Of a stretch of 64,000 nucleotides of DNA, positions 8,861-17,836 are shown piece after piece. Positions within the stretch are counted from its first letter, which is position 1; each line of letters opens with the position of its first letter. Below the pieces are notes generated by a model. That model searched no databases. It was not told the DNA's origin and saw only the letters and a program-made list of their open reading frames with translations. The DNA lies in assembly GCF_003633715.1 (NCBI RefSeq), contig NZ_RBIE01000002.1, forward strand, positions 62,001 to 126,000, given 5' to 3'. Position numbers and translations under genes: made by a program. The DNA is from Thermovibrio guaymasensis. Its GTDB lineage: Bacteria > Aquificota > Aquificia > Desulfurobacteriales > Desulfurobacteriaceae.

Positions 8861-9812
8861 CGTTTATAAGTCTCCTTATTACGTAAGGTCTCTTATCCTG
8901 TGACTCGTAGTAAATCCTCATAAGGACTTCACTGATTATACCGGCGGTAAACATCTGTATTCCGGCAAGTATAAAGAGAACTGAAATTATAAGAAGAGGC
9001 CTATTACCTATTGAATGGCCGGTCAACTTTAGAAGAATCAAGTAAACAAAAGGGAAAAATCCGGCTAAAAAGAGAACCAGTCCGATAAAACCGAAAAAGT
9101 GTATAGGTTTCTGCATAAACTTCTTTAAGAACCAGATAAAGAACAGGTCTGAAATTACCTTAAAGGTCCTTGAAATACCGTACTTTGACTTCCCATAGAT
9201 TCTCGGATGGTGCTTTACAGGGATCTCAACAATTTTATCGGTAGAAGTAACCGTAGACGCTAAGGCGGGAATAAAGCGGTGAAGCTCACCGTAAAGGCGA
9301 ACTCTCTTTATAACGCTACTTCTGTAAGCCTTAAGAGTACATCCGTAGTCATGAATTTCAACTCCCGTTAACTTTCCTATTAACCAGTTGGCTATCTTTG
9401 AAGGAAGCTTCCTGCTTATCGCCGCATCCTTCCTATTTTTCCTCCAGCCGCTTACAACGTCATACCCTTCCTCTATCTTCTCAAGGAGGCGGGGAATATC
9501 CTCCGGGTCGTTCTGAAGGTCTCCATCCATAGTTACTATTACGTCCCCTGTCGCATAGTCCATCCCGGCAGCCATCGCAGCAGTCTGGCCAAAGTTCCTG
9601 GAAAACTCAATTACCTTAACCTTCTTATCCTTTTTGGCAATTTCCCTTAACTTATCCCTCGTACCGTCAGTACTCCCATCGTCTACGAAGATAATCTCGT
9701 AGTCCTGAGGGAGCTCCTCAAGAACTCTCTTTAGCTTCTCGTAGAGGATTGGAACGTTCTCTACTTCGTTATAAACAGGAATGACTACGGAAACTTTCCT
9801 TATCTCCTCCAT
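8844..9812 (-). CDS. GT2 polyprenyl-phosphate glycosyltransferase (DPM1/ArnC/GtrB-like)
   Basis: This family-2 glycosyltransferase likely transfers a sugar from a nucleotide donor to a polyprenyl phosphate at the cytoplasmic membrane face. The GT-A domain shows VVIPVYNE, FVDDGSTDGT and the metal-binding MDGDLQNDPED. Two C-terminal membrane segments (about residues 235-258 and 270-292) place it in the GtrB/ArnC group. The 322-residue length is typical. It overlaps the upstream GT39 gene by 13 bases, and the pair suggests donor synthesis followed by transfer by the GT39 enzyme. The sugar cannot be inferred. Confidence 0.85.
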   Translation of the reverse strand: MEEIRKVSVVIPVYNEVENVPILYEKLKRVLEELPQDYEIIFVDDGSTDGTRDKLREIAKKDKKVKVIEFSRNFGQTAAMAAGMDYATGDVIVTMDGDLQNDPEDIPRLLEKIEEGYDVVSGWRKNRKDAAISRKLPSKIANWLIGKLTGVEIHDYGCTLKAYRSSVIKRVRLYGELHRFIPALASTVTSTDKIVEIPVKHHPRIYGKSKYGISRTFKVISDLFFIWFLKKFMQKPIHFFGFIGLVLFLAGFFPFVYLILLKLTGHSIGNRPLLIISVLFILAGIQMFTAGIISEVLMRIYYESQDKRPYVIRRLINVEEEQ

Positions 9813-11353
9813 TCCTTTAACTCCCTGTTAGAAATTACAACGATTGAGTGGTTAGTAATGAGTTCTCTCTTCTTGTCAAGGAGGACGTAGTTCACACCCT
9901 TTAGCTTCTTCAACCTATTTTCCCTAGTAACTATAACGGCAGGTTCACCAGACTTTAGAAGCTCCTCCACCCTATCCCTATTTAAGTCTTCCAACTTGCC
10001 CAACCTGTAGTAGTAGATAATTTCAGGACTGGTATAGTCAAAGAAGGCTACCTTACACTCAGGACACACCTTCTTTAAACTCCTAAGTGCCTTACCAACC
10101 TGGGGCTTTGCCCTAAAAGGCTCAAGGGAGGGAAGGGCAACCCACTTAAAGAGAAGCATTCCTGAAAGGAAACCGTAAGCAAGGGGCCTGTAGTCGTTAA
10201 ACTTGATAGATAGGAAACCTCCAGCCAGAGGGAAGAGTAGGAAGAGAGCTCCCCAAAGCGGCCACCCTTTATAGAACCAAAAGCCAAAACCTGCTACCGA
10301 TAGAATTATCAAAAGGCCCCCCGTGATCAGGTAGGGTAACCTCTCCTTAAACTTTAAGAGGTACCAGCCAACAATAACGCTAAAGGCAGGAAAGGAGGGA
10401 AGTAGGTAGTGGGCAAGCTTTGTGTGGGCAATCTGGAAGAAGAGGAAAACTGTGAAGAACCAGACAATTGAAAAATTAAGAAGAGGCTCAGTAATAGATT
10501 CTTTACTCTTAAAGGCCCTATAGAGGGCAAATGGAAAAATAAAGGACCAAGGTAGGTAGAGCCAGAAGTAGTTGGCAATGTAGTACCACCACTGGGTTGG
10601 GTGACCTGGAATTTTCCCGGTAAACCTGTGGATGTTGTGAAAGACTATAAAGTCCATGAAGAAGTCTCTTCCGTGTTTAGCTAAAATTGCTCCGTACCAT
10701 GGGAGAACAACTGCAAAGTAGATTAGGAAGCCAGAAACCCAAGGAATATCCCTTAGGGTCTTCAGTAAATCCCTCCTTAAGACTAAAAAGACAACAGCAA
10801 TCAAACCTGGAAGGGCAAGGCCAACAGGTCCCTTAGTTAAAGTGGCAAGACCTGAAAAGAGAAAGGCAAGCCTATACCAGTTCTTACTCCTACTTACGTA
10901 GCCTTCAAAGAAGGAAATTAGAGAAGCTGCTATAAAGAAGGTTAGAACAACGTCAGGCATTGCAACTGAGGACATAACTATAAAATCCAAGCTCGTAAGG
11001 AGAACTAAAGATGAGACAAAGGCCAGGTCTTCTCCTTCCCTCCTCCTAAGCCACCAGAAGAGAAGGATTACAGTAAGGACACCAAAGATAGAAACAAAGA
11101 AGCGCCCTCCAAACTCGTTAACTCCAAAAAGCTTATAACCTAGACTTATAAGCCAATAGATGAGGACCGGTTTATCAAACCTATACTCGTAGTTGTAGTA
11201 AGGAGTAATGAAGTCTCCGTTTTTCACCATCTCCCAAGCGGCCTCTAAGTACTTAGGCTCATCTTTATCAAAGGCACTGTAGAGACCGTTGGGAAGTAAA
11301 AGGAGAGTTAAGGACGCTAACAGGATAAATAGGAACTTCCTGCTCTTAACCAT
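9800..11353 (-). CDS. GT39/ArnT-like membrane glycosyltransferase
   Basis: This 517-residue polytopic protein belongs to the dolichyl/undecaprenyl-phosphate sugar transferase family. The diagnostic acidic loop after the first membrane segment reads DKDEPKYLEAAWEMV, followed by FDKPVLIYWL, as in ArnT. ArnT-type enzymes move a sugar from a polyprenyl carrier onto lipid A or another periplasmic acceptor. I place the start at ATG 11353, because the longer TTG version at 11371 contains the SD (GAGGAG) in its coding sequence. It heads the reverse operon with GT2 and UPF0104 genes. Confidence 0.8.
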   Translation of the reverse strand: MVKSRKFLFILLASLTLLLLPNGLYSAFDKDEPKYLEAAWEMVKNGDFITPYYNYEYRFDKPVLIYWLISLGYKLFGVNEFGGRFFVSIFGVLTVILLFWWLRRREGEDLAFVSSLVLLTSLDFIVMSSVAMPDVVLTFFIAASLISFFEGYVSRSKNWYRLAFLFSGLATLTKGPVGLALPGLIAVVFLVLRRDLLKTLRDIPWVSGFLIYFAVVLPWYGAILAKHGRDFFMDFIVFHNIHRFTGKIPGHPTQWWYYIANYFWLYLPWSFIFPFALYRAFKSKESITEPLLNFSIVWFFTVFLFFQIAHTKLAHYLLPSFPAFSVIVGWYLLKFKERLPYLITGGLLIILSVAGFGFWFYKGWPLWGALFLLFPLAGGFLSIKFNDYRPLAYGFLSGMLLFKWVALPSLEPFRAKPQVGKALRSLKKVCPECKVAFFDYTSPEIIYYYRLGKLEDLNRDRVEELLKSGEPAVIVTRENRLKKLKGVNYVLLDKKRELITNHSIVVISNRELKEWRR

Positions 11354-11415
11354 ATTTAGTAAACTCCTCAAAACTGCTAAATTCGGCTATCTATTCTATA
11401 CTGAAGGAGGAAGTT

Positions 11416-11670
11416 TTGAAAGAGTACAAAAGGCTCTTAAAGTGCTCAACCTGTGGAAACGTTGGAGAGTGCACCTACCTAGGCTCAAGGAACGTTAACC
11501 AAGAGGGAGAGGTCTCAGATATAGTGGGAGAGAAGGAGATGTGGATAAGTTACTTCAGGTGCCCTAACTGTGGTTCAATTGAAGTTGAGTTCCATCCCGT
11601 TGGGGAAAAGCCGGACGTTCCAAGAGAACACTTTAAAGAGGTAAAGGCCAGTGAAGGAAAGGGAAAGTGA
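11416..11670 (+). CDS. Small zinc-ribbon protein
   Basis: This 84-residue protein has two cysteine pairs, CSTC (Cys10, Cys13) and CPNC (Cys49, Cys52), spaced as in a zinc ribbon, so one bound metal ion is likely. It has no membrane segment. The start is TTG at 11416 with a strong GGAGGAAG SD. The last 20 bases overlap the following GT39 gene, so the two are probably co-translated. The role is unknown; the position suggests a link with the envelope glycan cluster, but that is weak evidence. Confidence 0.65.
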   Translation: MKEYKRLLKCSTCGNVGECTYLGSRNVNQEGEVSDIVGEKEMWISYFRCPNCGSIEVEFHPVGEKPDVPREHFKEVKASEGKGK

Positions 11671-13261
11671 GTTTTTAAAGTGGTTCTTAATCTTCCTCTT
11701 TTTAGCCTTTTTAATAAACATCGGTGTTTTAGTCTTAATCCATGAGGAGCCGAGGAGGGGAATAATTACCTTTGAAATGCTAAAGAGTCAAAACTTCCTC
11801 CAGCCTACAGTTTTAGGAGAACCCTACTATAAGAAACCTCCCCTTCACAACTGGATTCTAGCCTTCTTTTCCTTGATCTTAGGAGGTGTTAAGGAAATTT
11901 CCCTCAGACTTCCTTCTTCAATAGCTGTAATACTCACAAGTTTAGTAATCTTCATAACTGGAAGGAAGTTAGTAGGGAAGAAAGGAGCCCTAGCGGGAGC
12001 TCTCATCTACCCGACGTTCTTCATAGTCTTAATTGGATACGGAACGAAATGTGAGCCTGATACTCTCTTTACACTCCTTGTATCAACTGCTTCCCTACTT
12101 TGGCTCTACTTTATGGAGGGAGAGAGGAAACTCTTAGCTTGGACTTTAGGCTACACTTTCACAGCTTTAGCCCTCTTAACTAAAGGCCTTCCTGGGATCC
12201 AGTTTTTCCTCGTAACTGTTATATCCTACGGCATTGTAACTGGAAAGTGGAGAGAGCTCCTAAGCAGAGAGAACCTATTCGGAGCTCTTGTTGGACTCTC
12301 CCCCTTCATCCTATGGCTACTTGCAGTTAAGAGCGACGTTGCAGTTAAAACCCTCTTTTCCGAAGTTATCTCAAGGGCTCCCAGAAAAGTTCCTCTAATA
12401 AAAGCAGTAAAGAACTACTTAAGCTTTCCACTCAGACTAGTATCTGCAACTGTTCCCTGGTCGTTAGTTCTCCTTTACTACGGGTACAAAAGGAAGCTAA
12501 AACTCAACCTAGGTAAAGCAGAAAAGGTCTTAATAACGGCCTTCCTAATAGATAGCTTAATCTATTGGCTCTTCCCGGGAAGTCGGCTAAGGTACCTAAT
12601 GCCGGCCCTTCCTCTCCTTTCAATTGTAATTGGGGCTTTACTTAGAGAAGTTCAAATTCTCCACAAAAGGGCTAAAGAGGTTCTAAGGTTTACGGCAGAG
12701 GTTGTAGTCTTAGTCGGAATAGTCGGAGGGGTTATTGCCTCCAAGAACCCTTCGTTAACTCTCAAGGAAACCTTAATTTTTATCCTCTTCCTCTACGGAG
12801 TATACTTCTTCCTTGCTCCTAGGCTTAACATTACAAGAGTCGTCTTCCTCTGGGCCGTCCTAATGCTCATCTTCAGGGGCTTTTACAGTTCCTACTTCCT
12901 ACCCATCGCCCAGAATAAGTACCCTCCAGTAAGGGAAGTTGCAGAAGAAGTAGTGAACGACTCAAAGGGCTTCAAACTGTACACAAAAACAAAATACCTT
13001 CAGCTAGACTTCTACGTTGAGAGGGGAAGGAACGAGATTCTGAAGTTTACAGAGAACCCACCGGCAGACTCCCTCTTCATTACCCAGAGGAAAGAGGGAA
13101 ACGTACTGAAGGAATACAGGCTGGGAAAACACACCTTCTACCTATCCTCCTACTCAATTAGGGAGCTCCCAACAAAGAGACAATCTGGGGAAGAACTTCA
13201 GAAGCAGAACCCCGAAAAACGAAATCGCAGTAAGGAGAAATCGGAGTCTCTTCAGGGTTAA
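11651..13261 (+). CDS. Second GT39/ArnT-like membrane glycosyltransferase
   Basis: This 536-residue polytopic protein has the GT39 layout: a first membrane segment, an acidic loop (HEEPRRGIITFEML) and YYKKPPLHNWI, which corresponds to the substrate loop of ArnT-like enzymes. About ten or more hydrophobic segments follow. The final 35 residues are unusually rich in Lys, Glu, Gln and Arg. The start is GTG at 11651 inside the zinc-ribbon gene. Its 3' end overlaps the convergent sirtuin gene by 104 bases, so the hydrophilic tail is encoded entirely within that overlap. Confidence 0.8.
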   Translation: MKERESEFLKWFLIFLFLAFLINIGVLVLIHEEPRRGIITFEMLKSQNFLQPTVLGEPYYKKPPLHNWILAFFSLILGGVKEISLRLPSSIAVILTSLVIFITGRKLVGKKGALAGALIYPTFFIVLIGYGTKCEPDTLFTLLVSTASLLWLYFMEGERKLLAWTLGYTFTALALLTKGLPGIQFFLVTVISYGIVTGKWRELLSRENLFGALVGLSPFILWLLAVKSDVAVKTLFSEVISRAPRKVPLIKAVKNYLSFPLRLVSATVPWSLVLLYYGYKRKLKLNLGKAEKVLITAFLIDSLIYWLFPGSRLRYLMPALPLLSIVIGALLREVQILHKRAKEVLRFTAEVVVLVGIVGGVIASKNPSLTLKETLIFILFLYGVYFFLAPRLNITRVVFLWAVLMLIFRGFYSSYFLPIAQNKYPPVREVAEEVVNDSKGFKLYTKTKYLQLDFYVERGRNEILKFTENPPADSLFITQRKEGNVLKEYRLGKHTFYLSSYSIRELPTKRQSGEELQKQNPEKRNRSKEKSESLQG

Positions 13262-13967
13262 CTTCAACTAAGACGGCTCCAGACCTCTTGGCCAAAAGGG
13301 GAATAGAGGCTGCAGGCTGAACGAGGGCAGAGGTCCCAACCGAAAAGAATACGTCGCTCTCTGAAGCAAAGGAAAAGGCCCTCTCAAGGGCCTCTTCAGG
13401 CAAACTCTCCCCAAACCAGACCACACCTGGCCCTACTATACTCTTACACGTTAAGCACTCTGGAAGGTTCCCCTTATCAACTTCTGAAAACACCTTCTCC
13501 TTAAGCTCTTCCTCGGTTATTGAGGAAAGGAATCCCCTACTTGAAAAGGGCCAGAGGGATGAAAACTCCTCCTCCAAATAGAGCCTTCCACAGGAACGAC
13601 ACTTACCCTGAAAGATGTTGCCGTGGAGCTCCACAAATTTCTTAGAACCAGCTAGTCTGTGAAGGCCGTCAACGTTCTGGGTAATAAGTAGAAAACCGGG
13701 AAACAAGTTCTCCATTTCTGCAACTGCGTAGTGTCCAGGATTTGGCCTTGCCTTAGAAATCAGGTGCATCCTCCAGAGGTACCACTTCCAGACTAGCTTG
13801 GGATTCCTTAAAAAGGCCTCATAAGTTGCAAGCTCGGTAGGATCAAACCTGTTCCAGAGGCCGTCCTTACCCCTAAAGGTTGGAATTCCGCTCTCTGCAC
13901 TTATTCCAGCGCCAGTTAAAACACCAACCTTACCGGCCCTTTTTAAAACCTCAACAATTCCCTTCAA
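13158..13967 (-). CDS. cobB: NAD-dependent protein deacylase, sirtuin (CobB-like)
   Basis: Sirtuins remove acyl groups from protein lysines using NAD+. The NAD motif GAGISAESGIPTFRG begins near residue 19, and TQNVDGLH is present with the catalytic His115 in ELHGN. Four zinc cysteines are present as C123-C126 and C171-C174. The spacing between the pairs is about 44 residues, longer than usual. Tyr63 and Arg66 (YLWR) match the Y-x-x-R pair linked to desuccinylase activity in class III sirtuins. The start is TTG at 13967. The protein is 269 residues long. Confidence 0.92.
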   Translation of the reverse strand: MKGIVEVLKRAGKVGVLTGAGISAESGIPTFRGKDGLWNRFDPTELATYEAFLRNPKLVWKWYLWRMHLISKARPNPGHYAVAEMENLFPGFLLITQNVDGLHRLAGSKKFVELHGNIFQGKCRSCGRLYLEEEFSSLWPFSSRGFLSSITEEELKEKVFSEVDKGNLPECLTCKSIVGPGVVWFGESLPEEALERAFSFASESDVFFSVGTSALVQPAASIPLLAKRSGAVLVEVNPEETPISPYCDFVFRGSASEVLPQIVSLLGAP

Positions 13968-13979
13968 AGCTCTACCACA

Positions 13980-15311
13980 CTAATTAACTAGCTCCGTGTA
14001 TTTTGATGGTAACTCTCCAGTAGAGTAGTAAATCTCTGCTACTGCTAAAGAGTAGGCCGAAAGGGCAGCCACGAAAGCACTCCTTGCCCTATTTAGGGCA
14101 GTTTGGGTGTCAAGGAGCTCTGTAATGTTTGCAACTCCGTTTCTGTACCTCTTCTCAACAATCCTTAAGCTCTCCTGTGCAGATTCAAGGGCTGCCCTTG
14201 CAAGGTCAACCCTCTTTTTGGCGGATATAAAGTGATAGTAGGCTTGAGAAACCTCAAAGGCTATTCCCTTCTCTGCCCTCTCTTTAAACTCCTTCACCTT
14301 AAGCTGAGATATCCTGCTCTTCCTCAGCCGGTAGAACTTCTGCCCACCGCTAAATAGGTTTAAAGATGCAGAAAAGCCAAAAGCCCAGCTTGAGTTTTCC
14401 TTGTTCCAAGGAGCTGTATCGTCTGCCATAAAGAGATTTCCAAAGGCTCCAACGTGGGGCAGAAAGTCGGCCTTTGCCATCCTCTCCATGTCCTCTGTCT
14501 GCTCAAGGCGAACTTCCAGCTCCTTAAGCTCAGGTCTGTTCTTGAGGGCCCTTTCAATTAAATCGTCAAGGTTAAATGAGTATTCCCTGTAGGTTAAATC
14601 TCCATCAACAGAGGTAGAACCTTTTGGAAACTCACCCATAGCGACCTTTAAAGCCCTTAGAGCTATTTCATAGTTACTCTTTGCCTTTACAAGGTTCTCT
14701 TCCATCTGTTCAAGGTAAACTTTAGCCCTTAGAACGTCCGACTTAAGCCCTAAACCTGCTCTATAGACGGTTTTAGCGTCCCTTAAGTGCTTTTCAGCAT
14801 CCCTAACTGCAAGCTGTGCAGTCTCAACGAAGGCCTTTGCAGTTAAAACCCCGTAGTAGGCCTTAACAACGTCGAAAACAACTTGATTCTTACTCTTCTT
14901 TACCTGTTCCTCCGTAGCCTTTAGCTCTTTCTCTGCAAGGTCAACGGCAATCCTTAGTTTCCCTCCGTACCATATTGGAACTTTAGCCTTAAGTCCAGTT
15001 TTAAAGAGCTGATACTTAGCCGGGTCGTTAAAGTTAGTTCCCATCATATCCAACTTCTTAACTTCCATCCTGTTCATAATGGCGTAAGGTGGATCAGTCG
15101 TCTTATTGTACTCGGTATAAAGCTCCAGCGATGGAAGTAACCTTGCCTTTGCACTCTTTACGTCGTAGAACTTCTCCTTAACCTCTATCCTCTTTACCCT
15201 TAAAAGGTTGTTCTTCTCAAGTGCAGTCTTAACCGCCTCCTCTAAGGTTAAGGCGTAGGAACTCCCAAAGCTCAAAATTGAAAGGAAAACAGAGAGAAGC
15301 CTTATTTTCAT
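13980..15311 (-). CDS. TolC-family outer membrane efflux protein
   Basis: This 443-residue protein is an outer-membrane channel component of the TolC/OEP family. It has a signal peptide (MKIRLLSVFLSILSFGSSYA). Two similar halves follow, rich in long helices with the typical LxxAxxxAxxxNxxL start (LEEAVKTALEKN). The second repeat is marked by a YRNGVANITELLDTQTALNRA motif. No adaptor or inner-membrane pump gene lies next to it, so its partner is elsewhere. The ATG has a good SD (AAGAGGAG), and a near-consensus sigma-70 promoter lies upstream. Confidence 0.9.
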   Translation of the reverse strand: MKIRLLSVFLSILSFGSSYALTLEEAVKTALEKNNLLRVKRIEVKEKFYDVKSAKARLLPSLELYTEYNKTTDPPYAIMNRMEVKKLDMMGTNFNDPAKYQLFKTGLKAKVPIWYGGKLRIAVDLAEKELKATEEQVKKSKNQVVFDVVKAYYGVLTAKAFVETAQLAVRDAEKHLRDAKTVYRAGLGLKSDVLRAKVYLEQMEENLVKAKSNYEIALRALKVAMGEFPKGSTSVDGDLTYREYSFNLDDLIERALKNRPELKELEVRLEQTEDMERMAKADFLPHVGAFGNLFMADDTAPWNKENSSWAFGFSASLNLFSGGQKFYRLRKSRISQLKVKEFKERAEKGIAFEVSQAYYHFISAKKRVDLARAALESAQESLRIVEKRYRNGVANITELLDTQTALNRARSAFVAALSAYSLAVAEIYYSTGELPSKYTELVN

Positions 15312-15343
15312 CTTTCTCCTCTTAATTCAAATATTGCGATTAA

Positions 15344-15372
15344 TTTATACTGTTAAGGAAGTTTCCAGTCAA
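15344..15372 (-). promoter_or_regulatory. Sigma-70-type promoter for the TolC-family gene
   Basis: Read on the minus strand, TTGACT (15372-15367) and TATAAA (15349-15344) are separated by 17 bases, a near-consensus -35/-10 pair. The -10 lies 33 bases before the ATG at 15311. The -35 overlaps the stop codon of the upstream UPF0280 gene, so the porin gene has its own promoter within the reverse run. Confidence 0.5.
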
Positions 15373-16103
15373 GCAGGTTCAATTAGAACGGGCTTTAAGT
15401 TCCCCTTAATGACGAACTTTCCATCTATAAATACCAAAGCTCCTTCAACATCCAGCTCGTTAAGTCTCCTTAAAGCATCTTCAGGAGAAGTTGAGTTTCC
15501 CAAATAGGTAGCACAACAGTCGCTGAAAACCGGGTCCCTTGATAGAACTGTAGCCGACTGAACCCTACCTAGACTTAGAGAGTGGCCAAACTTACTGGAA
15601 GAAGTTGAAAGCCCCCATTCACCCGGAGGAACTAAAATACCGAACTTCCCGTCAAATTTAGGGTTCATGCTTATAAGGAGTGAGAGGGTTTCCTCCTCCC
15701 TTTTTATAAAGAGATCACCACCATTTTCTATTATGAACTGGTTAACTCCCATCTCCTCCAGTTTCCTACCTACAAAGAGGTTTACAGCTCCAGCAACTCC
15801 CGCCATCGGACCAACCCCACACTTTCTACACTCAACTGCCATCTTCCTAACAACCTTTGGGGCAATAGGTTCAACTTCAACTGGAGTTAAAGAGGTAAAG
15901 AACTCCTCCTTAGAGCTCCCGTAAACTTCTATCTGGGAACGGAGCTCCACTACAAACTCTGAAATCCCTTCCCTCAAATCGGGAGAGTAAAGGCTTTCAG
16001 GAACGGCAATCCAGAGGTCACTCTCTCCGGCTATAACCTCAAAGGATTTAAAGCCCTTAGGGTTTTGAAATCTCCTGTAATACCTCTTCTCAGGCCTTAC
16101 CAT
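15369..16103 (-). CDS. UPF0280 family protein (ApbE-superfamily-like)
   Basis: This 244-residue protein matches the UPF0280 pattern: an early RFQNPKG segment, CGVGPMAGVAGAVN in the middle, and IIENGGDLFI, then CCATYLGN near the end. The family is related in fold to the flavin transferase ApbE, but its activity is not established. The ATG at 16103 overlaps the proC stop by one base (TAATG), so it is translationally coupled to proline synthesis. Several cysteines (two in CRKCG, two in DCCAT) could matter for function. Confidence 0.85.
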   Translation of the reverse strand: MVRPEKRYYRRFQNPKGFKSFEVIAGESDLWIAVPESLYSPDLREGISEFVVELRSQIEVYGSSKEEFFTSLTPVEVEPIAPKVVRKMAVECRKCGVGPMAGVAGAVNLFVGRKLEEMGVNQFIIENGGDLFIKREEETLSLLISMNPKFDGKFGILVPPGEWGLSTSSSKFGHSLSLGRVQSATVLSRDPVFSDCCATYLGNSTSPEDALRRLNELDVEGALVFIDGKFVIKGNLKPVLIEPA

Positions 16104-16918
16104 TACATCTCTTCTACCAGTTTTGAAATCTCCTTGGAGCGTTCAGTAGCCCTCTTTACAGCCTCAATAAATGCAAAGCGGGCACCCTTTTCCTCAAGGA
16201 CTGAAAGCCCCTCAATCGTCGTTCCGGCAGGGGATGAGACCTTGTCCTTTAAAACCTCCGGGTGTTCATCCCTTGACATGGAAGCACACCCCTCAAGGAC
16301 CTGAAAGGCTATCTCCTTTGAAATCTCTCTACTCAAACCGACCCTTACGCCTGCATCGCTTAAAGCCTCTATAAGGAGGAAAATAAAGGCTGGGGAACTT
16401 CCGGCAGCTCCGGTAAAGGCATCAAAGAGGTTCTCCGAAAGTGAGTAAACCTTTCCCGTTGCCTCTAAGAGCCTCTTTATTCTCTCTACCTCTTCCTCCA
16501 AAAGCCTTTTGTTCTCACAGAAGGCAATTACCCCCTTCCTAACCTTTACCAAAATGTTCGGCATAATCCTCACTATCTTCTTATCATCTCCGATTACCTG
16601 CTCAATCTTCCTTATAGGGTAGCCGGCTGCCATTGAGACAACTATCTGAGCGGCAGTTACAGTGTCCTTAATTTCCTCTAAAACGGAAGTCAAAACTTGA
16701 GGCTTAACGGCTAAAAAGATCACGTCACTGTTAAGAACAACGTCAACGTTTCTCTTAAAGGTCTTTACTCCAAACTTCTCTTGGAGCTCCTTTAATCTTG
16801 ATTCATTAACGTCAGATACGCAGACCATGCTGGGCAAAATAAGCTCCTCTCCAACGAAGGCTCCAATAAAGGCTTCAGCCATGTTTCCACCACCGATAAA
16901 TCCAATCCTCAAATTCAT
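16103..16918 (-). CDS. proC: Pyrroline-5-carboxylate reductase
   Basis: This enzyme catalyses the last step of proline synthesis, reducing 1-pyrroline-5-carboxylate with NAD(P)H. The dinucleotide motif GFIGGGNMAEA is at residues 6-16, and the family region AGSSPAFIFLLIEALSDAGV carries the substrate site. It has 271 residues, the usual length. The ATG at 16918 has a GGAGGAAC SD. It diverges from the tRNA-Leu gene across 48 bases holding a TATAAT (minus strand) and a 12-base perfect palindrome. Confidence 0.95.
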   Translation of the reverse strand: MNLRIGFIGGGNMAEAFIGAFVGEELILPSMVCVSDVNESRLKELQEKFGVKTFKRNVDVVLNSDVIFLAVKPQVLTSVLEEIKDTVTAAQIVVSMAAGYPIRKIEQVIGDDKKIVRIMPNILVKVRKGVIAFCENKRLLEEEVERIKRLLEATGKVYSLSENLFDAFTGAAGSSPAFIFLLIEALSDAGVRVGLSREISKEIAFQVLEGCASMSRDEHPEVLKDKVSSPAGTTIEGLSVLEEKGARFAFIEAVKRATERSKEISKLVEEM

Positions 16919-16953
16919 AGTTCCTCCATTTAAAGAAAAATTTCCTATATTAT

Positions 16954-16965
16954 AGTTTGCAAACT
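16954..16965. repeat. 12-bp perfect palindrome between proC and tRNA-Leu
   Basis: AGTTTGCAAACT is a perfect palindrome ending two bases before the tRNA 5' end and adjoining the TATAAT that would serve proC on the other strand. It could be an operator or just part of the two start regions. There is no second copy to support a regulator site. Confidence 0.25.
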
Positions 16966-16966
16966 T

Positions 16967-17053
16967 GCCCGGGTGGCGGAACTGGCAGACGCGGGGGACT
17001 CAAAATCCCCTGGCCGCAAGGCCGTGCGGGTTCAAGTCCCGCCCCGGGCACCA
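16967..17053 (+). tRNA. tRNA-Leu (CAA)
   Basis: The acceptor stem GCCCGGG pairs with CCCGGGC at 17043-17049, followed by the A discriminator and an encoded CCA. The anticodon stem GGGGA/TCCCC encloses the loop CTCAAAA, giving anticodon CAA, which reads UUG. A long variable arm (TGGCCGCAAGGCCGT) is typical of Leu tRNAs. The T arm is present (GCGGGTTCAAGTCCCGC). Its 3' end is three bases from the end of the convergent thiD gene. Confidence 0.97.
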
Positions 17054-17055
17054 AT

Positions 17056-17784
17056 CTAAAACTCAGGATAGAGTTGCCCTCCTCCAGATAACTCAAAGGA
17101 ACTTTCCCTATATCCGCCAACAAACTCTACTGCTACTTTAAAAGCTTCATCAACTTTAAACCCTTTAGAAAGGAGAGATAAAAAGGAGGAAGAAAAGGCA
17201 CAGCCGGTTCCCCTCACCACTCTGCTATCCTTTTTGTGAACAAACTTTTCCACCAATTTACCATTAACGATTAAGAGGTCTTCAACCTCTTTTTCGCCTT
17301 TGGGAGCTCCTTTCACTACCAGAACTCTTTCTTTAAAAACTTCTCCAAAAGACGGCTCAAGCCTTTTAAATTCTGAGTAATTAGGAGTTATCACCGTGGA
17401 AACTTCAATTAGAGGAGCTATAGCCTTTAAGTCCTCAACGAACTCCTTCCCAAAGGTCGGAGCTAAAACGGGGTCAAAAACAACCGGAACGCCTAATTTA
17501 CCTATTCTTTCGGCTATTTTCCGATTTACCTTTTCTTCTCTGTGAGGTAACCCCAACTTTACCCCTTTAACGGGAATTTCCTCAAGAACAGCGTCAAGCT
17601 GCTCTAATAAAAAATCACCTTCAACGAAATCAACTTCCTTTACTCCCTTTGTATTCTGAACTGTATTCGCCGTTATTACTGCACACCCTAGAAAGCCAAA
17701 GTGGCGAAAGGTTGCATAGTCCCTTAAGATTCCGGCCCCTCCGGTCGGGTCAAATCCGGCAATGGAAAGGAGAAAGTCCATCAC
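17056..17784 (-). CDS. thiD: Hydroxymethylpyrimidine/phosphomethylpyrimidine kinase
   Basis: This ribokinase-fold enzyme phosphorylates hydroxymethylpyrimidine and its phosphate in thiamine synthesis. Signatures are [13 protein letters not shown] near the N-terminus, [10 protein letters not shown], and the C-terminal GTGCAFSSS anion-hole motif. At 242 residues it is slightly short but complete. No thiamine riboswitch is visible in the 52 bases upstream. It diverges from rpiB and converges on tRNA-Leu. Confidence 0.88.
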   Translation of the reverse strand: MMDFLLSIAGFDPTGGAGILRDYATFRHFGFLGCAVITANTVQNTKGVKEVDFVEGDFLLEQLDAVLEEIPVKGVKLGLPHREEKVNRKIAERIGKLGVPVVFDPVLAPTFGKEFVEDLKAIAPLIEVSTVITPNYSEFKRLEPSFGEVFKERVLVVKGAPKGEKEVEDLLIVNGKLVEKFVHKKDSRVVRGTGCAFSSSFLSLLSKGFKVDEAFKVAVEFVGGYRESSFELSGGGQLYPEF

Positions 17785-17836
17785 AATACCTCCAGAAATT
17801 AAAGATATAATTAGCCCACAAAATAGGAGGTTGGAG

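Noticed and set aside
17762-17836. Upstream extension of rpiB by 25 residues
   Set aside because: The added residues have no similarity to RpiB, overlap thiD, and include the SD of the internal ATG at 17837.
17785-17836. Possible thiamine riboswitch before thiD
   Set aside because: The divergent gap is only 52 bases, too short for a TPP aptamer, and has no CTGAGA-type core.
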